Shown here: positions 15,321 through 23,236 of the stretch, piece by piece
How the letters are laid out: each line of letters starts with the position of its first letter
How positions within the stretch are numbered: position 1 is the first letter of the stretch
Source: Candidatus Rokuibacteriota bacterium
Lineage (GTDB): Bacteria > Methylomirabilota > Methylomirabilia > Rokubacteriales > CSP1-6
Length of the DNA stretch: 64,000 nucleotides
Direction of reading: 5' to 3'
Assembly (NCBI GenBank): GCA_003220225.1
Contig: QHRU01000038.1
Span: 1 to 64,000, forward strand
Position numbers and translations under genes: made by a program
Notes under the pieces: model-generated
The model's input: the letters and a program-made list of their open reading frames with translations, nothing else
What the model was told of the DNA's origin: nothing
The model's database searches: none

Positions 15321-16778
15321 CTAGGCCTTCGCCTCCAGGGGAAATCCCGCGTTCGCCCACGACCCGAGCCCGCCCTTGAGGATGCGCACGTTGTGGAAGC
15401 CGAGCTGTCGGAGCCGCAGCGCCACACGGGCGCTGGTCATCTCGTCGGGTCAGGTGCAGTAGGCGACGACGACGCGGGAGGGATCCGCCGGCACGCTGGT
15501 GCCGTCGGCGAGCGCATCGAGGGCCACGTGGACCGAGCGCGGAATGCGGACCGGGCTGCGCGCGTAGGCATCGGAGGCGCGCACGTCGAGAATCGTCGGC
15601 GGCTCGGGCCCTTCGATGAGTCGCATGACCTCCGCGGGACGGATGCGGAAGCGGTTGCGCTGCCAGCGGCGGAGCAGCAGCGCCGCCCAGCCCGCCGCGC
15701 TGACGACGAGCATGCCGATCGCCACCTGCGTCCACGGCAGGAGCGGCTCGCGCTTGAGGCGCTCGGCGTTCTCGATCGTCATCCGCCGCACGTCCGGCAG
15801 GTCCGGGAGCAGCCGGTTGGCCTCCATCAGCTCCGCGCGCGCGCGGCGGTAGTTGCCGGCGAAGTGATCGCGCAGCCCCGCGTGCCACGCCGCGTTGAAT
15901 CGGCTCGGCTCGCCGCGCGGCACCGGCGTGCCCTCGAGAAATTTGGTGACCGCCGCCGACGGGATGACGAAGTTGAAGCCCTGGACGATGTTGCTCTGCG
16001 CGTCCGAGGAGAGCGTGACGAACGTGAGCACGCCGACGACCTCGCCGGCGTCGTTCACCGCCGGCCCGCCGCTGTTGCCCCACGCCGCCGACGCGTCCGT
16101 CTGGATCACGGGCTGATTCGCGCGATCCTGCTTGAAGCCCGAGATGGCGCCACCGGTGACCGACGCTTCCATCTTGGCCGACGCGTTCAGCAGCTCGTGA
16201 CTCAGCACGACGCCGGGAAAGCCGATGATGTGCAGGCGGTCGCCGATCCGTGCCTGCGCGGAGTCGGCGAGCGGGAGCGCCGGCATGTCGGCCGCCTCGA
16301 GCTTCAACAGGGCGAGATCCTGACCCGACATCGCCTCGCCGGCGACGGGCGGGCTGTACTTCACGACGATCGCGGGCATCCGCACGCCGTTGGCCAGGAG
16401 CACGGAGATCGACGGCTCGAGCTTCGCGCGCCCCGCCCCCGCCATACCGCCGCACGTCTGCTTGATCGCCTTCTGCGTCTGCTCCCGGGCCAGCCACTCG
16501 GGCGGATGATGGGCCGGCGACACGACGTGCCCGTTGGTCACGAGCCAGCCCGCCGAGGCGACGAACCAGCCGGTGCCCGTCTCGCGGAAGGGCGGCGGCG
16601 TCACGGTCGTCTCGGCGCCGGCGCCGCAGCGCACGGTGACCTCACCGCCGACCTCGGAGACCACGAGCGCGACAGCGGGCTTCGCGCGCAGCAACGCCTC
16701 TTGAAGGGAGAGCGCGGGCTGAGCCGTGGCGAGCGCGGGTGCGACCAGCAGGAACAGCGCGCCGATGAGACTGCGCAC
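15321..16778 (-). CDS. Periplasmic trypsin-like protease fused to rhodanese, with in-frame UGA (candidate Sec443)
   Basis: Read through the UGA, this is a 485-residue protein. GTG 16,778 is chosen because it directly precedes the signal peptide (RSLIGALFLLVAPALA). The DegP/trypsin-like catalytic triad is H84 (TNGHVV), D154 (SGQDLALLKL) and S236 (GNSGGP). A membrane segment spans about residues 348-371, and a rhodanese domain about 378-485. The rhodanese loop reads Y-C441-T-[UGA443]-P-D-E, where relatives commonly have YCxCP. The frame stays open for 42 more sense codons with normal rhodanese sequence (SARVALRLRQLGF, LKGGLGSWANAGFP) before TAG at 15,321. A 7-bp hairpin follows the UGA at SECIS distance. 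UGA replacing Cys plus the hairpin favours selenocysteine; a Cys-to-stop mutation or sequencing error is the alternative. Topology predicts the protease outside and the rhodanese inside the cytoplasm. Confidence 0.7.
15417..15435 (-). promoter_or_regulatory. SECIS-like hairpin downstream of in-frame UGA
   Basis: On the transcript CAGCGCC pairs with GGCGCUG around the 5-nt loop CGUGU. The stem begins 14 nt after the UGA (15,452-15,450), and the loop GU lies about 23 nt after it, within the usual range for bacterial SECIS elements. The stem also encodes the conserved SARVAL segment, so coding constraint alone could create it. Confidence 0.45.
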
Positions 16779-16794
16779 GAGCGCGATTGTAGCG

Positions 16795-16832
16795 GAAAAC
16801 GAAAGGCTCCAGGAGGTTGCCCTCCTGGAGCC
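16795..16832 (-). terminator. Rho-independent terminator of the SPRGQ-repeat gene
   Basis: A 12-bp perfect stem (GGCTCCAGGAGG / CCTCCTGGAGCC) with a TTGC loop at 16,805-16,832 is followed on the minus strand by TTTCGTTTTCC. It lies 27 nt past the stop codon at 16,859 and just before the protease-rhodanese gene, separating the two transcripts. Confidence 0.85.
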
Positions 16833-16858
16833 CTGATACTTCAGACGGCTGATTGGAG

Positions 16859-17752
16859 TTACTTCATCTCCGCCAGGGCCGCCTCGGCCTTGGCCTTCGC
16901 CGTCGTCATGTCGCCTTTCGCGCACGCCGCCTCGGCCTCCTTCACGAGGTTGAAGGCCTTGCTGGCACCCGCCTTCGAACCGGCGAGCGACCGCGGCGAC
17001 TGCACATCCTGACCACGCGGGCTCTGGATGTCCTGACCGCGGGGGGACTGAATGTCCTGGCCACGCGGGCTCTGGATGTCTTGACCACGCGGGGACTCGA
17101 CACGCTGGCCACGCGGGCTCTGAATGTCCTGACCGCGCGGGCTCTGGATGTCCTGACCACGCGGGGACTCGACACGCTGACCACGCGGGCTCTGGATGTC
17201 CTGACCACGCGGGCTCTGGATGTCCTGACCACGCGGGCTCTGGATGTCCTGACCGCGCGGACTCTGGATGTCCTGACCACGCGGGCTCTGAATGTCCTGG
17301 CCACGCGGGCTCTGGATGTCCTGGCCACGCGGGGACTCGACACGCTGACCACGCGGGCTCTGAATGTCCTGACCGCGCGGCGACTGAATGTCCTGGCCAC
17401 GCGGCGACTCGATCTGGCGCGCACCCGCGAGCGAGCGTGGCGACTGAATGTCCTGGCCACGCGGGCTCTGGATGTCCTGGCCACGCGGGGACTGGATGTC
17501 CTGACCACGCGGGCTCTGGATGTCCTGACCGCGCGGCGACTGGATGTCCTGGCCACGCGGCGACTCGATCTGGCGCGCACCCGCGAGCGAGCGCGGCGCC
17601 TGGACGGTGTCAGCCTTCGCCGTCCGCATGCTCAGCTGTTCCTTGGCCTTCGCGACTTCGGGCGGGCACGACGCGGTCTGGGCCTCGACGGTCGCCGTGG
17701 CAAACGTGGCGATCGCGAAGGCGCTCATCAAGCCTGCAAGCACTCTCTTCAT
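16859..17752 (-). CDS. Secreted SPRGQ octapeptide-repeat protein
   Basis: A 297-residue protein with ATG at 17,752 and GGAAGGG upstream. A signal peptide (VLAGLMSAFAIATFATATVEA) is followed by a short helical piece with one cysteine (SCPPEVAKAKEQLS). About 23 near-identical octapeptides follow, mostly SPRGQDIQ, with SPRGQRVE and SPRSLAGARQIE variants. A helical tail with one cysteine closes the chain (AFNLVKEAEAACAKGDMTTAKAKAEAALAEMK). The two ends look like halves of a helical hairpin that could be joined by a disulfide, with the repeat as a long disordered arginine-containing insert. No known family was recognised. A strong terminator follows the gene, and it is divergent from the M16 peptidase pair. 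Confidence 0.8.
   Translation of the reverse strand: MKRVLAGLMSAFAIATFATATVEAQTASCPPEVAKAKEQLSMRTAKADTVQAPRSLAGARQIESPRGQDIQSPRGQDIQSPRGQDIQSPRGQDIQSPRGQDIQSPRSLAGARQIESPRGQDIQSPRGQDIQSPRGQRVESPRGQDIQSPRGQDIQSPRGQDIQSPRGQDIQSPRGQDIQSPRGQDIQSPRGQRVESPRGQDIQSPRGQDIQSPRGQRVESPRGQDIQSPRGQDIQSPRGQDIQSPRGQDVQSPRSLAGSKAGASKAFNLVKEAEAACAKGDMTTAKAKAEAALAEMK
16984..17604 (-). repeat. 24-bp in-frame tandem repeat array
   Basis: Tandem 24-nt units encode the SPRGQDIQ-type octapeptides. All units keep the reading frame, and third-position differences are few, suggesting recent expansion by slippage or unequal exchange. Variant units recur in a higher-order pattern: the RVE variant appears three times and the SLAG variant marks the two ends and one internal point. 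Confidence 0.9.
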
Positions 17753-18090
17753 ATCGTCCCTTCCAGTTGGTTAGAGGTGGGTTGACTGGCGCGACCCCCA
17801 TTGGCCGCCGCCCGATCTGGTCACCGCGGATCTACTCCTGCGATGCTCGAACCGTTGTCCCGGTTCCTGAAACGATCGGTAGGGGAATTAGCAATGCGGC
17901 TGCCAAGGGTCAGCGAGAGGTATATCGTGCGGAATTACAGGTAGTTGTCATTCATGGGGCCCGGGTAAAGAGGGCGATGTGCCCTGCGGGCTCCGATCGC
18001 GTTGCCCGGCAAAATGCCCGGCCGCCCTCGAAGGGTCGGACCGACGAAGCAAAGGCCAAAGACGCCTGCCGTGATAGGCTTTTAGGGCTT
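17753..18090. other. Divergent intergenic region with a GAACCG dyad
   Basis: This 338-nt gap separates the repeat-protein gene (minus) from the M16 peptidase pair (plus). It contains the perfect dyad GAACCG-N6-CGGTTC at 17,849-17,866, a candidate operator about 97 nt from the repeat-protein start. TAGGCT at 18,075-18,080 could be a -10 box for the peptidase gene. No coding sequence was recognised. Confidence 0.3.
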
Positions 18091-19428
18091 ATGGTCCGGA
18101 TGGCGCCTCTCACTCTGGCGCTGGTGGCCCTCGCGATGAGTTGGGGATGCGGCGCCGTTCGGACCGTCACGCGGCCCGCGCCCACAGCGACCGGCCCGAC
18201 GCGTCACGTCCTTGCCAACGGCATTCCGGTCATCGTCCAGGAGCATCGCGGCAGCGACGTCGTCGCGCTGCAGTTGTGGGTGCGCGCCGGCGCGCGCGAC
18301 GAGAGCGCCGCCGAGCTCGGGCTCGCGCACTACCTCGAGCACATGCTGTTTCGCGGTACCACGTCCCGCCCGAGCGGGTTCGTGGAGCGCGACGTCGAGG
18401 GCGTCGGCGGCCGGATGAACGCCGGCACCTCGTGGGACTACACCTTCTATTACGTCACGCTGCCCGCGCGGCGCGTGGTGCCCGGGCTCGAAATGCTCGC
18501 CGACATCGCGGTGAACGCAACGCTCGACGCCGACGTGCTCGAGAAGGAGAAAGAAGTCGTCCTGGAGGAGATGCGCCTGGGCGACGACAATCCGCGCCGC
18601 CGGCTCGGGCGTCAGCTCTACACGCATCTCTTCGAGGGCCACCCGTACGGCCGACAGGTGATCGGTACGCCCGAGCTGGTCCAGGGCCTCACGCGCGACA
18701 CGCTCGCGAGCTTCTACCGGCGCCACTACATACCCGAGGCGTTCGCCGTCGTCGTCGTCGGCGCCGTGGACCCGCAGCAGGTGCTCGCGACCGCGGGCGC
18801 GACGTTCGGCCGGCTGCCGCGCCGGGGCGTGGCGCGCCTCCCCGTGGCGCCGCCGCCTGCATTCCGCCCGCGGCGCCAGCAGCTGACGCATCCGGGCACC
18901 CACGCGCACCTCGGCATGGCGTGGCCCGCGACGCGACTCGACCACGCCGACACGCCCGCGCTCGATCTCCTCGTCTCCATCCTCGGCGGCAGCCGCTCGT
19001 CGCGCCTGGTGCAGGCGCTGCGCGAGCGCGACGGGCTCGTCGTCTCCGTCGGCGCATCGTTCTCGGCGCTGGAGGGCGCCGGCGGCGTCACGGTGAGCGC
19101 TCAGCTGCCGCCCGCCAACCTCGAGCGCGCCGAGACGCAGATCCTCGCCGAGATCCGCCGCGTCCGCGACGCCGGTGTGACGGACGCGGAGCTGCGGCGC
19201 GCCATCACCGCGGCCGAGGCCGCGCACGAGTTCGAGACGGAGACAGCGGAAGGCCGTGCGACCGCGCTGGGGCGCGCCGAGACGATCTGGACGATCGAAG
19301 ACGAGCAGGCGTACGTCAATAGGATACGTTCGGTCACGGCGACGCAGGTGCGCGCGGTTGCCCGGCGCTACCTCGATCCCGAGCGGTACACGCGGCTGGC
19401 GCTCCTGCCGCCGGGAGGCGCGCGATGA
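18091..19428 (+). CDS. M16 zinc peptidase, catalytic subunit
   Basis: A 445-residue protein; ATG 18,091 or 18,100. The N-terminus has a hydrophobic export signal with a cysteine (MSWGC) that may be a weak lipobox. The zinc motif is H80-Y-L-E83-H84 in AHYLEHMLFRGT, with the distal glutamate in EKEKEVVLEEM about 75 residues later. A second inactive M16 domain begins near residue 240. These pitrilysin/processing-peptidase relatives degrade peptides in a clam-shell chamber and act in the periplasm when exported. It overlaps by 4 nt with a paralogue lacking the zinc site, giving the usual active/inactive pair. Confidence 0.92.
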   Translation: MVRMAPLTLALVALAMSWGCGAVRTVTRPAPTATGPTRHVLANGIPVIVQEHRGSDVVALQLWVRAGARDESAAELGLAHYLEHMLFRGTTSRPSGFVERDVEGVGGRMNAGTSWDYTFYYVTLPARRVVPGLEMLADIAVNATLDADVLEKEKEVVLEEMRLGDDNPRRRLGRQLYTHLFEGHPYGRQVIGTPELVQGLTRDTLASFYRRHYIPEAFAVVVVGAVDPQQVLATAGATFGRLPRRGVARLPVAPPPAFRPRRQQLTHPGTHAHLGMAWPATRLDHADTPALDLLVSILGGSRSSRLVQALRERDGLVVSVGASFSALEGAGGVTVSAQLPPANLERAETQILAEIRRVRDAGVTDAELRRAITAAEAAHEFETETAEGRATALGRAETIWTIEDEQAYVNRIRSVTATQVRAVARRYLDPERYTRLALLPPGGAR

Positions 19429-20726
19429 GGCGGGCGCTGCTCACGCTGGCCGTGCTCGGGGCGCTGGCGACATACGCCGCCGCGCAGCCGCCGGCGATCG
19501 TCCGCCACGTGCTGCCGAACGGGCTCGTCGTCCTCGTGCGCGAGGATCCGGCCGTCGGCGTCGTCGCCGCGTCGCTCCTCGTGCAGAGCGGCTCGGCCTT
19601 CGAGACCTCCGACACGGCCGGCGTGACGAACTTCCTGCAGCGGGCGATGCTGCGCGGGACGAGGCGCCACTCGGCCCTCGCGCTGGCCGAGGCGGCCGAG
19701 GAGCTGGGCGGCGCGCTCGACGCTTCGGGCGATGTTGACTACGCGGAGGTCCGCGGCACGGCGATCGCACGCCACTGGGAGGCGCTCCTGGCGCTGCTGG
19801 CAGAGGTGGCGCTCGAGCCGACGCTGCCCGCCGCCGAGATCGAGAAGGAGCGCGCGCTGATCCTCGGCCAGCTCCAGACGCGCGCGGACCAGCCGTTCCC
19901 GCGGGCCTTCGACACCGCGCTCGCCGACCTCTACGGCGGGCATCCCTATGCGTGGCCCGCGCTCGGGCGCGCCGAGAGCGTGGCGAGACTGACGCGCGAC
20001 GCGCTGCTGGAGCGCTACGCCGCCGCGTATCGTGCCGGCCGCATGGTGCTCGCGGTCGCTGGCGGTGTGCCGCGGCAGCGCGTGATCGCTGCCGCCGAGC
20101 GCCTGTTCAAGCGAGTGCCCGGCGCCGCGGCCGCCGCCGCGGGGCCGGTCCTCGAGGCCGCCCCGCGCGGTGAGCGCCGGCTCGTCGAGCGCGACGCGCG
20201 CCAGGCGCAGGTGCTCGTCGGCTTCCTGGCGCCACCGCTCACGCACCCGGACTACGCGGCGATGCGCGTGCTCGGCGCCGTGCTCGGCGGCGGGATGTCG
20301 AGCCGGCTCTTCGTCGAGTTGCGCGACCGGCGCGGGCTGGCGTACTCCACCGGCGTGCTGACGACGAATCGCGCGGGCCCCTCGCTGTTCCTGCCGTACC
20401 TCGGCACCGCGCCCGGCAACGCCGACGCCGCGGTCGCCGGCGTGCTGGCGGAGGTGGACCGGCTGCGCCGCGACCGCGTCGAGGAGCGCGAGGTGGCCCG
20501 CGCCAAGGCCTGGCTCCTCGGCAACCTCGCGATGGACCGCCGCACCAGCGCGCGCCACGCGTGGTACCTCGCGTTCTTCGAGCTGGTCGGCGGCGGCTGG
20601 GACTGGCCCGAGCGCTACGCGCGGGCGGTGGAGACGGTGACCGTCGCCGATCTCGCGCGCGTGGCCGAGCGCTACCTGGCGCGGCCGACGGTGGTCGTGT
20701 TGCGGCCGCCGGAGGCGACGCGGTGA
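19425..20726 (+). CDS. M16 peptidase-like protein, non-catalytic subunit
   Basis: A 433-residue paralogue with a signal peptide (LLTLAVLGALATYAAAQ). The position of the HxxEH motif reads NFLQRAMLRGT, so zinc ligands and the catalytic glutamate are lost. The rest of the fold is retained: EIEKERALILGQLQ, HPYAWPALG and VLGGGMSSRLFVELRDRRGLAYS. The last segment contains the conserved Arg-Gly-Leu-Ala-Tyr that helps bind substrate in such heterodimers. It should form a complex with the preceding gene product, to which it is coupled by an ATGA overlap. Confidence 0.9.
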   Translation: MRRALLTLAVLGALATYAAAQPPAIVRHVLPNGLVVLVREDPAVGVVAASLLVQSGSAFETSDTAGVTNFLQRAMLRGTRRHSALALAEAAEELGGALDASGDVDYAEVRGTAIARHWEALLALLAEVALEPTLPAAEIEKERALILGQLQTRADQPFPRAFDTALADLYGGHPYAWPALGRAESVARLTRDALLERYAAAYRAGRMVLAVAGGVPRQRVIAAAERLFKRVPGAAAAAAGPVLEAAPRGERRLVERDARQAQVLVGFLAPPLTHPDYAAMRVLGAVLGGGMSSRLFVELRDRRGLAYSTGVLTTNRAGPSLFLPYLGTAPGNADAAVAGVLAEVDRLRRDRVEEREVARAKAWLLGNLAMDRRTSARHAWYLAFFELVGGGWDWPERYARAVETVTVADLARVAERYLARPTVVVLRPPEATR

Positions 20727-21448
20727 TCCCGCTGCGCGACGATGTCCCCAACCGCTCCGTGCCCGTGGTGACGATCGTCCTCATCGCCCTCAACGTGCTG
20801 GTCTACCTCTACGAGGTTTCGCTGGGCGTCGGGAGCCGAGAGACGGGCGGTCCGGCGGCGGCCGAGGCGTTCCTGCTGGAGTTCGGCGCGACCCCGTGCC
20901 GGCTCACCGGTGCCTGCGCGAGTCTGGACGATTTCCCGAGCCCGCTGGTGACGGTCTTCACCTCGATGTTCATGCACTCGCTCAATCCGATGCACCTCGT
21001 CGGGAACATGCTCTACCTGTGGATCTTCGGCGACAACGTCGAGGACACGCTGGGGCACGGGCGATTCCTCGTCTTCTACCTGCTCGCGGGCGTGGCGGCG
21101 GCCGTCGCCCAGACGCTGACCGCTCCGCGCTCGGTCGTGCCCATGATCGGCGCCAGTGGCGCCGTGTCCGGCGTGCTCGGCGCGTACCTGGTCCTGTTCC
21201 CCTACGCGAGCATCCTGACGCTCGTGGGCTTCGCGTTCTTCTGGAGGTTCGTGCGCGTCCCGGCCCTGGTCATGATCGGGTTCTGGATCGTGATGCAACT
21301 GCTCTTCGGCTATCTCACCGTGAGCGCCTCGACGCGAGGCGCAGAAACTGGAGGCGTAGCGTGGTTCGCTCACATCGGCGGATTTCTGGCAGGCGTGGTG
21401 CTCCTGTTCCTCCTCCGGCCCCCGTCCCCGAAAAGCGCTCGCCTATAA
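20723..21448 (+). CDS. Rhomboid-family intramembrane serine protease
   Basis: A 241-residue protein with a GTG start overlapping the preceding stop. It shows about six membrane segments. The catalytic dyad is S145 in GASGAVSGVLGAY and H217 in FAHIGGFLAGVVL. HLVGNMLYLWIFGDNVEDTLGHGRF is the typical rhomboid loop and helix preceding the serine. The tail PPSPKSARL is short and cytoplasmic. Rhomboids cleave single-pass membrane proteins; the substrate is unknown. Confidence 0.93.
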   Translation: MIPLRDDVPNRSVPVVTIVLIALNVLVYLYEVSLGVGSRETGGPAAAEAFLLEFGATPCRLTGACASLDDFPSPLVTVFTSMFMHSLNPMHLVGNMLYLWIFGDNVEDTLGHGRFLVFYLLAGVAAAVAQTLTAPRSVVPMIGASGAVSGVLGAYLVLFPYASILTLVGFAFFWRFVRVPALVMIGFWIVMQLLFGYLTVSASTRGAETGGVAWFAHIGGFLAGVVLLFLLRPPSPKSARL

Positions 21449-21449
21449 T
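21444..21449 (+). promoter_or_regulatory. Consensus -10 box upstream of tlyA
   Basis: A perfect TATAAT overlaps the rhomboid stop codon and ends 7 nt before the tlyA GTG, so transcription would start on the start codon. No -35 box is evident. Confidence 0.45.
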
Positions 21450-21456
21450 CGAGGGC

Positions 21457-22248
21457 GTGGCGACGCGGATGCGGCTGGACCGGCTGCTCGTGGAGAAGGG
21501 ACTGCTCGACAGTCGCGAGAAGGCGCTGCGCTCCATCATGGCCGGCGACGTGCTCGTGGATGGGCAGCGCGCGGACAAGGCGGGGGCGCTCGTGTCCACG
21601 GAGGCGGAGCTGGAGCTGAAGGGCCGCTCGCCTTACGTCAGCCGCGGAGGCGAGAAGCTCGTCCACGCGCTCGAGCACTTCGGCATCAGCGTCAAGGGGC
21701 GGATCTGCGTGGACGTCGGCGCCTCCACGGGCGGCTTCACCGACTGCCTGCTCCAGCGGGGCGCGAGCATGGTCTACGCGGTGGACGTCGGCAGCGGCCA
21801 GCTCGACGAGCGGCTGCGCAAGGACGCGCGCGTCGTGGTCATGGAGCACACGAACGCGCGAACGCTGGACCCGCGGCTGTTCGGCGACCAGCCCACGCTC
21901 GCGGTGGTCGACGTGGCGTTCATCTCCCTGGAGAAGGTGCTGCCGGCCATCTTCAACGTGCTGGCCCCGCGCAGCGAGGTCATCACGCTCGTCAAGCCCC
22001 AGTTCGAGGCGGGTCGCGAGCACGTCGGCAAGGGCGGCGTCGTGCGCGACCCCGCGCAGCACCGCGCGGTGGTGCAGCGCCTCGCGCGCTACGCGGTGCT
22101 CCGGGGCTGGCACGTGCTCGGCGTGACGGCGTCGCCGCTGCGCGGGCCCAAGGGCAACCGCGAGTTCTTCCTGCACCTCTCGATGCACGGCCGGACAACG
22201 GCGAACCTCGAGGGGATCATCGACCGCACCGTGCAGGCGCTTGCGTGA
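21457..22248 (+). CDS. tlyA: TlyA-family rRNA 2'-O-methyltransferase
   Basis: A 263-residue protein from GTG 21,457 (ATG 21,469 is the alternative). An N-terminal S4 RNA-binding domain (RLDRLLVEKGLLDSREKALRSIMAGDVLV) is followed by an FtsJ-like methyltransferase domain with SAM motif CVDVGASTGGFTDCLL and YAVDVGSGQL. TlyA methylates cytidine 2'-OH positions in 16S and 23S rRNA; some relatives are annotated as haemolysins. The C-terminal SPLRGPKGNREFFLHL is a family signature. It overlaps nadK by 4 nt, a conserved tlyA-nadK-recN order. Confidence 0.93.
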   Translation: MATRMRLDRLLVEKGLLDSREKALRSIMAGDVLVDGQRADKAGALVSTEAELELKGRSPYVSRGGEKLVHALEHFGISVKGRICVDVGASTGGFTDCLLQRGASMVYAVDVGSGQLDERLRKDARVVVMEHTNARTLDPRLFGDQPTLAVVDVAFISLEKVLPAIFNVLAPRSEVITLVKPQFEAGREHVGKGGVVRDPAQHRAVVQRLARYAVLRGWHVLGVTASPLRGPKGNREFFLHLSMHGRTTANLEGIIDRTVQALA

Positions 22249-23102
22249 CACGCGTCGGCCTCGTCGCCAAGTCCGACGCCGCCGGGGCCGGTGACGCCCT
22301 CGACCGCCTGATCCAGTGGCTCGGGCGCCGCGGGCTGCCGGTGGTATTGGAGAAGGAAACGGCGGGGCTGGCGCCGGCGGCCGCCCTGCCGACCGCGCTC
22401 AAGTCCGACCTGGCCGGCCAGGTGGATCTCCTCATCGTGCTCGGCGGCGACGGCACGCTGCTCTCGATGGCGCGGGCCGTCGGCGGTCTCGCCGTGCCGA
22501 TCCTCGGCGTCAATCTGGGCGACCTCGGCTTCCTCACCGCGACCACGCTGGACGAGATGCTGCCGGCGGTGGAAGCCGCGCTCGCAGGCCGGATGGCGAT
22601 CGACGAGCGGATGCTGTTGTCGGCGCGCCTCGTACGCGGCGGCACCGCCGTGGGCGAGTACGTGGCGCTCAACGACGTCGTCATCACCAAGTCGGCGATG
22701 AGCCGCATCATCAACCTCAAGGTGTCGGTCGAGGGAGGGCACGCGACCGCGTATCGCGCCGATGGCCTCATCGTGTCCACGCCGACGGGCTCGACGGCCT
22801 ATTGCCTCTCGGCCGGCGGTCCGATCCTGTTTCCGACCATGGACGCCATCGTGCTGGTGCCGATCGCCTCGCACACCCTCACGAACCGGCCCATCGTGCT
22901 GCCCGCGACCCAGCGCATCGAGGTGACGCTGATGACCGACCAGGAGGTCATGCTCACGATCGACGGGCAGGTGGGCATCCCGCTCCGCGAGCGCGACGTC
23001 GTCGAGATCGAGAAGGCCGCCGCGCGCGTCCGGCTCGTCCGCTTCCCGCGCACCGACTTCTTCTCGGTGCTCCGGACGAAGCTCAAGTGGGGTGAGCGCT
23101 AG
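22245..23102 (+). CDS. nadK: NAD kinase
   Basis: A 285-residue enzyme that phosphorylates NAD to NADP. The GGDGTLLSMARA motif binds the nucleotide diphosphate. NLGDLGFLT and PTGSTAYCLSAGGP are the other invariant NAD-kinase motifs, and HTLTNRPIVLP follows as expected. The GTG start overlaps the tlyA stop. The gene is followed by a hairpin repeat that could end the transcript before recN. Confidence 0.96.
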   Translation: MTRVGLVAKSDAAGAGDALDRLIQWLGRRGLPVVLEKETAGLAPAAALPTALKSDLAGQVDLLIVLGGDGTLLSMARAVGGLAVPILGVNLGDLGFLTATTLDEMLPAVEAALAGRMAIDERMLLSARLVRGGTAVGEYVALNDVVITKSAMSRIINLKVSVEGGHATAYRADGLIVSTPTGSTAYCLSAGGPILFPTMDAIVLVPIASHTLTNRPIVLPATQRIEVTLMTDQEVMLTIDGQVGIPLRERDVVEIEKAAARVRLVRFPRTDFFSVLRTKLKWGER

Positions 23103-23110
23103 CGCGATCT

Positions 23111-23182
23111 CGAGGGGCGCCACGGGTTCCCCGGGGCGCCGCGAGCCGTGAGGGGGTTTGGGGGCCATGTCGGGGCCCCCCA
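23111..23182 (+). repeat. Intergenic GC-hairpin repeat, copy B
   Basis: The copy begins CGAGGGGCGCCACGGG and ends in the hairpin GGGGGCC-(7 nt)-GGCCCCC at 23,160-23,180, followed by CATCTTTTC. It is homologous over about 70 nt to the reverse complement of the 99-nt units at 36,731-37,027. The following T-tract makes it a plausible terminator for nadK. Confidence 0.7.
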
Positions 23183-23221
23183 TCTTTTCAGATACGTCTT
23201 GAGCGACGCGCCTCGGTGACC

Positions 23222-23227
23222 TAGCAT
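23222..23227 (+). promoter_or_regulatory. Candidate -10 hexamer upstream of recN
   Basis: TAGCAT ends 9 nt before the recN ATG. It would give a leader of only 2-3 nt. No -35 box is clear. Confidence 0.3.
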
Positions 23228-23236
23228 CGTCGGCGG

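Noticed and set aside
16984-17604. CRISPR-like array of 24-nt repeats
   Set aside because: Repeats are contiguous with no unique spacers, keep one reading frame and encode an octapeptide in a secreted protein.
16853-17785. Open + strand frame reading LDVLTTRA-type repeats
   Set aside because: It is the antisense of the SPRGQ array. The minus frame has a signal peptide, Shine-Dalgarno and terminator; the plus frame has none.
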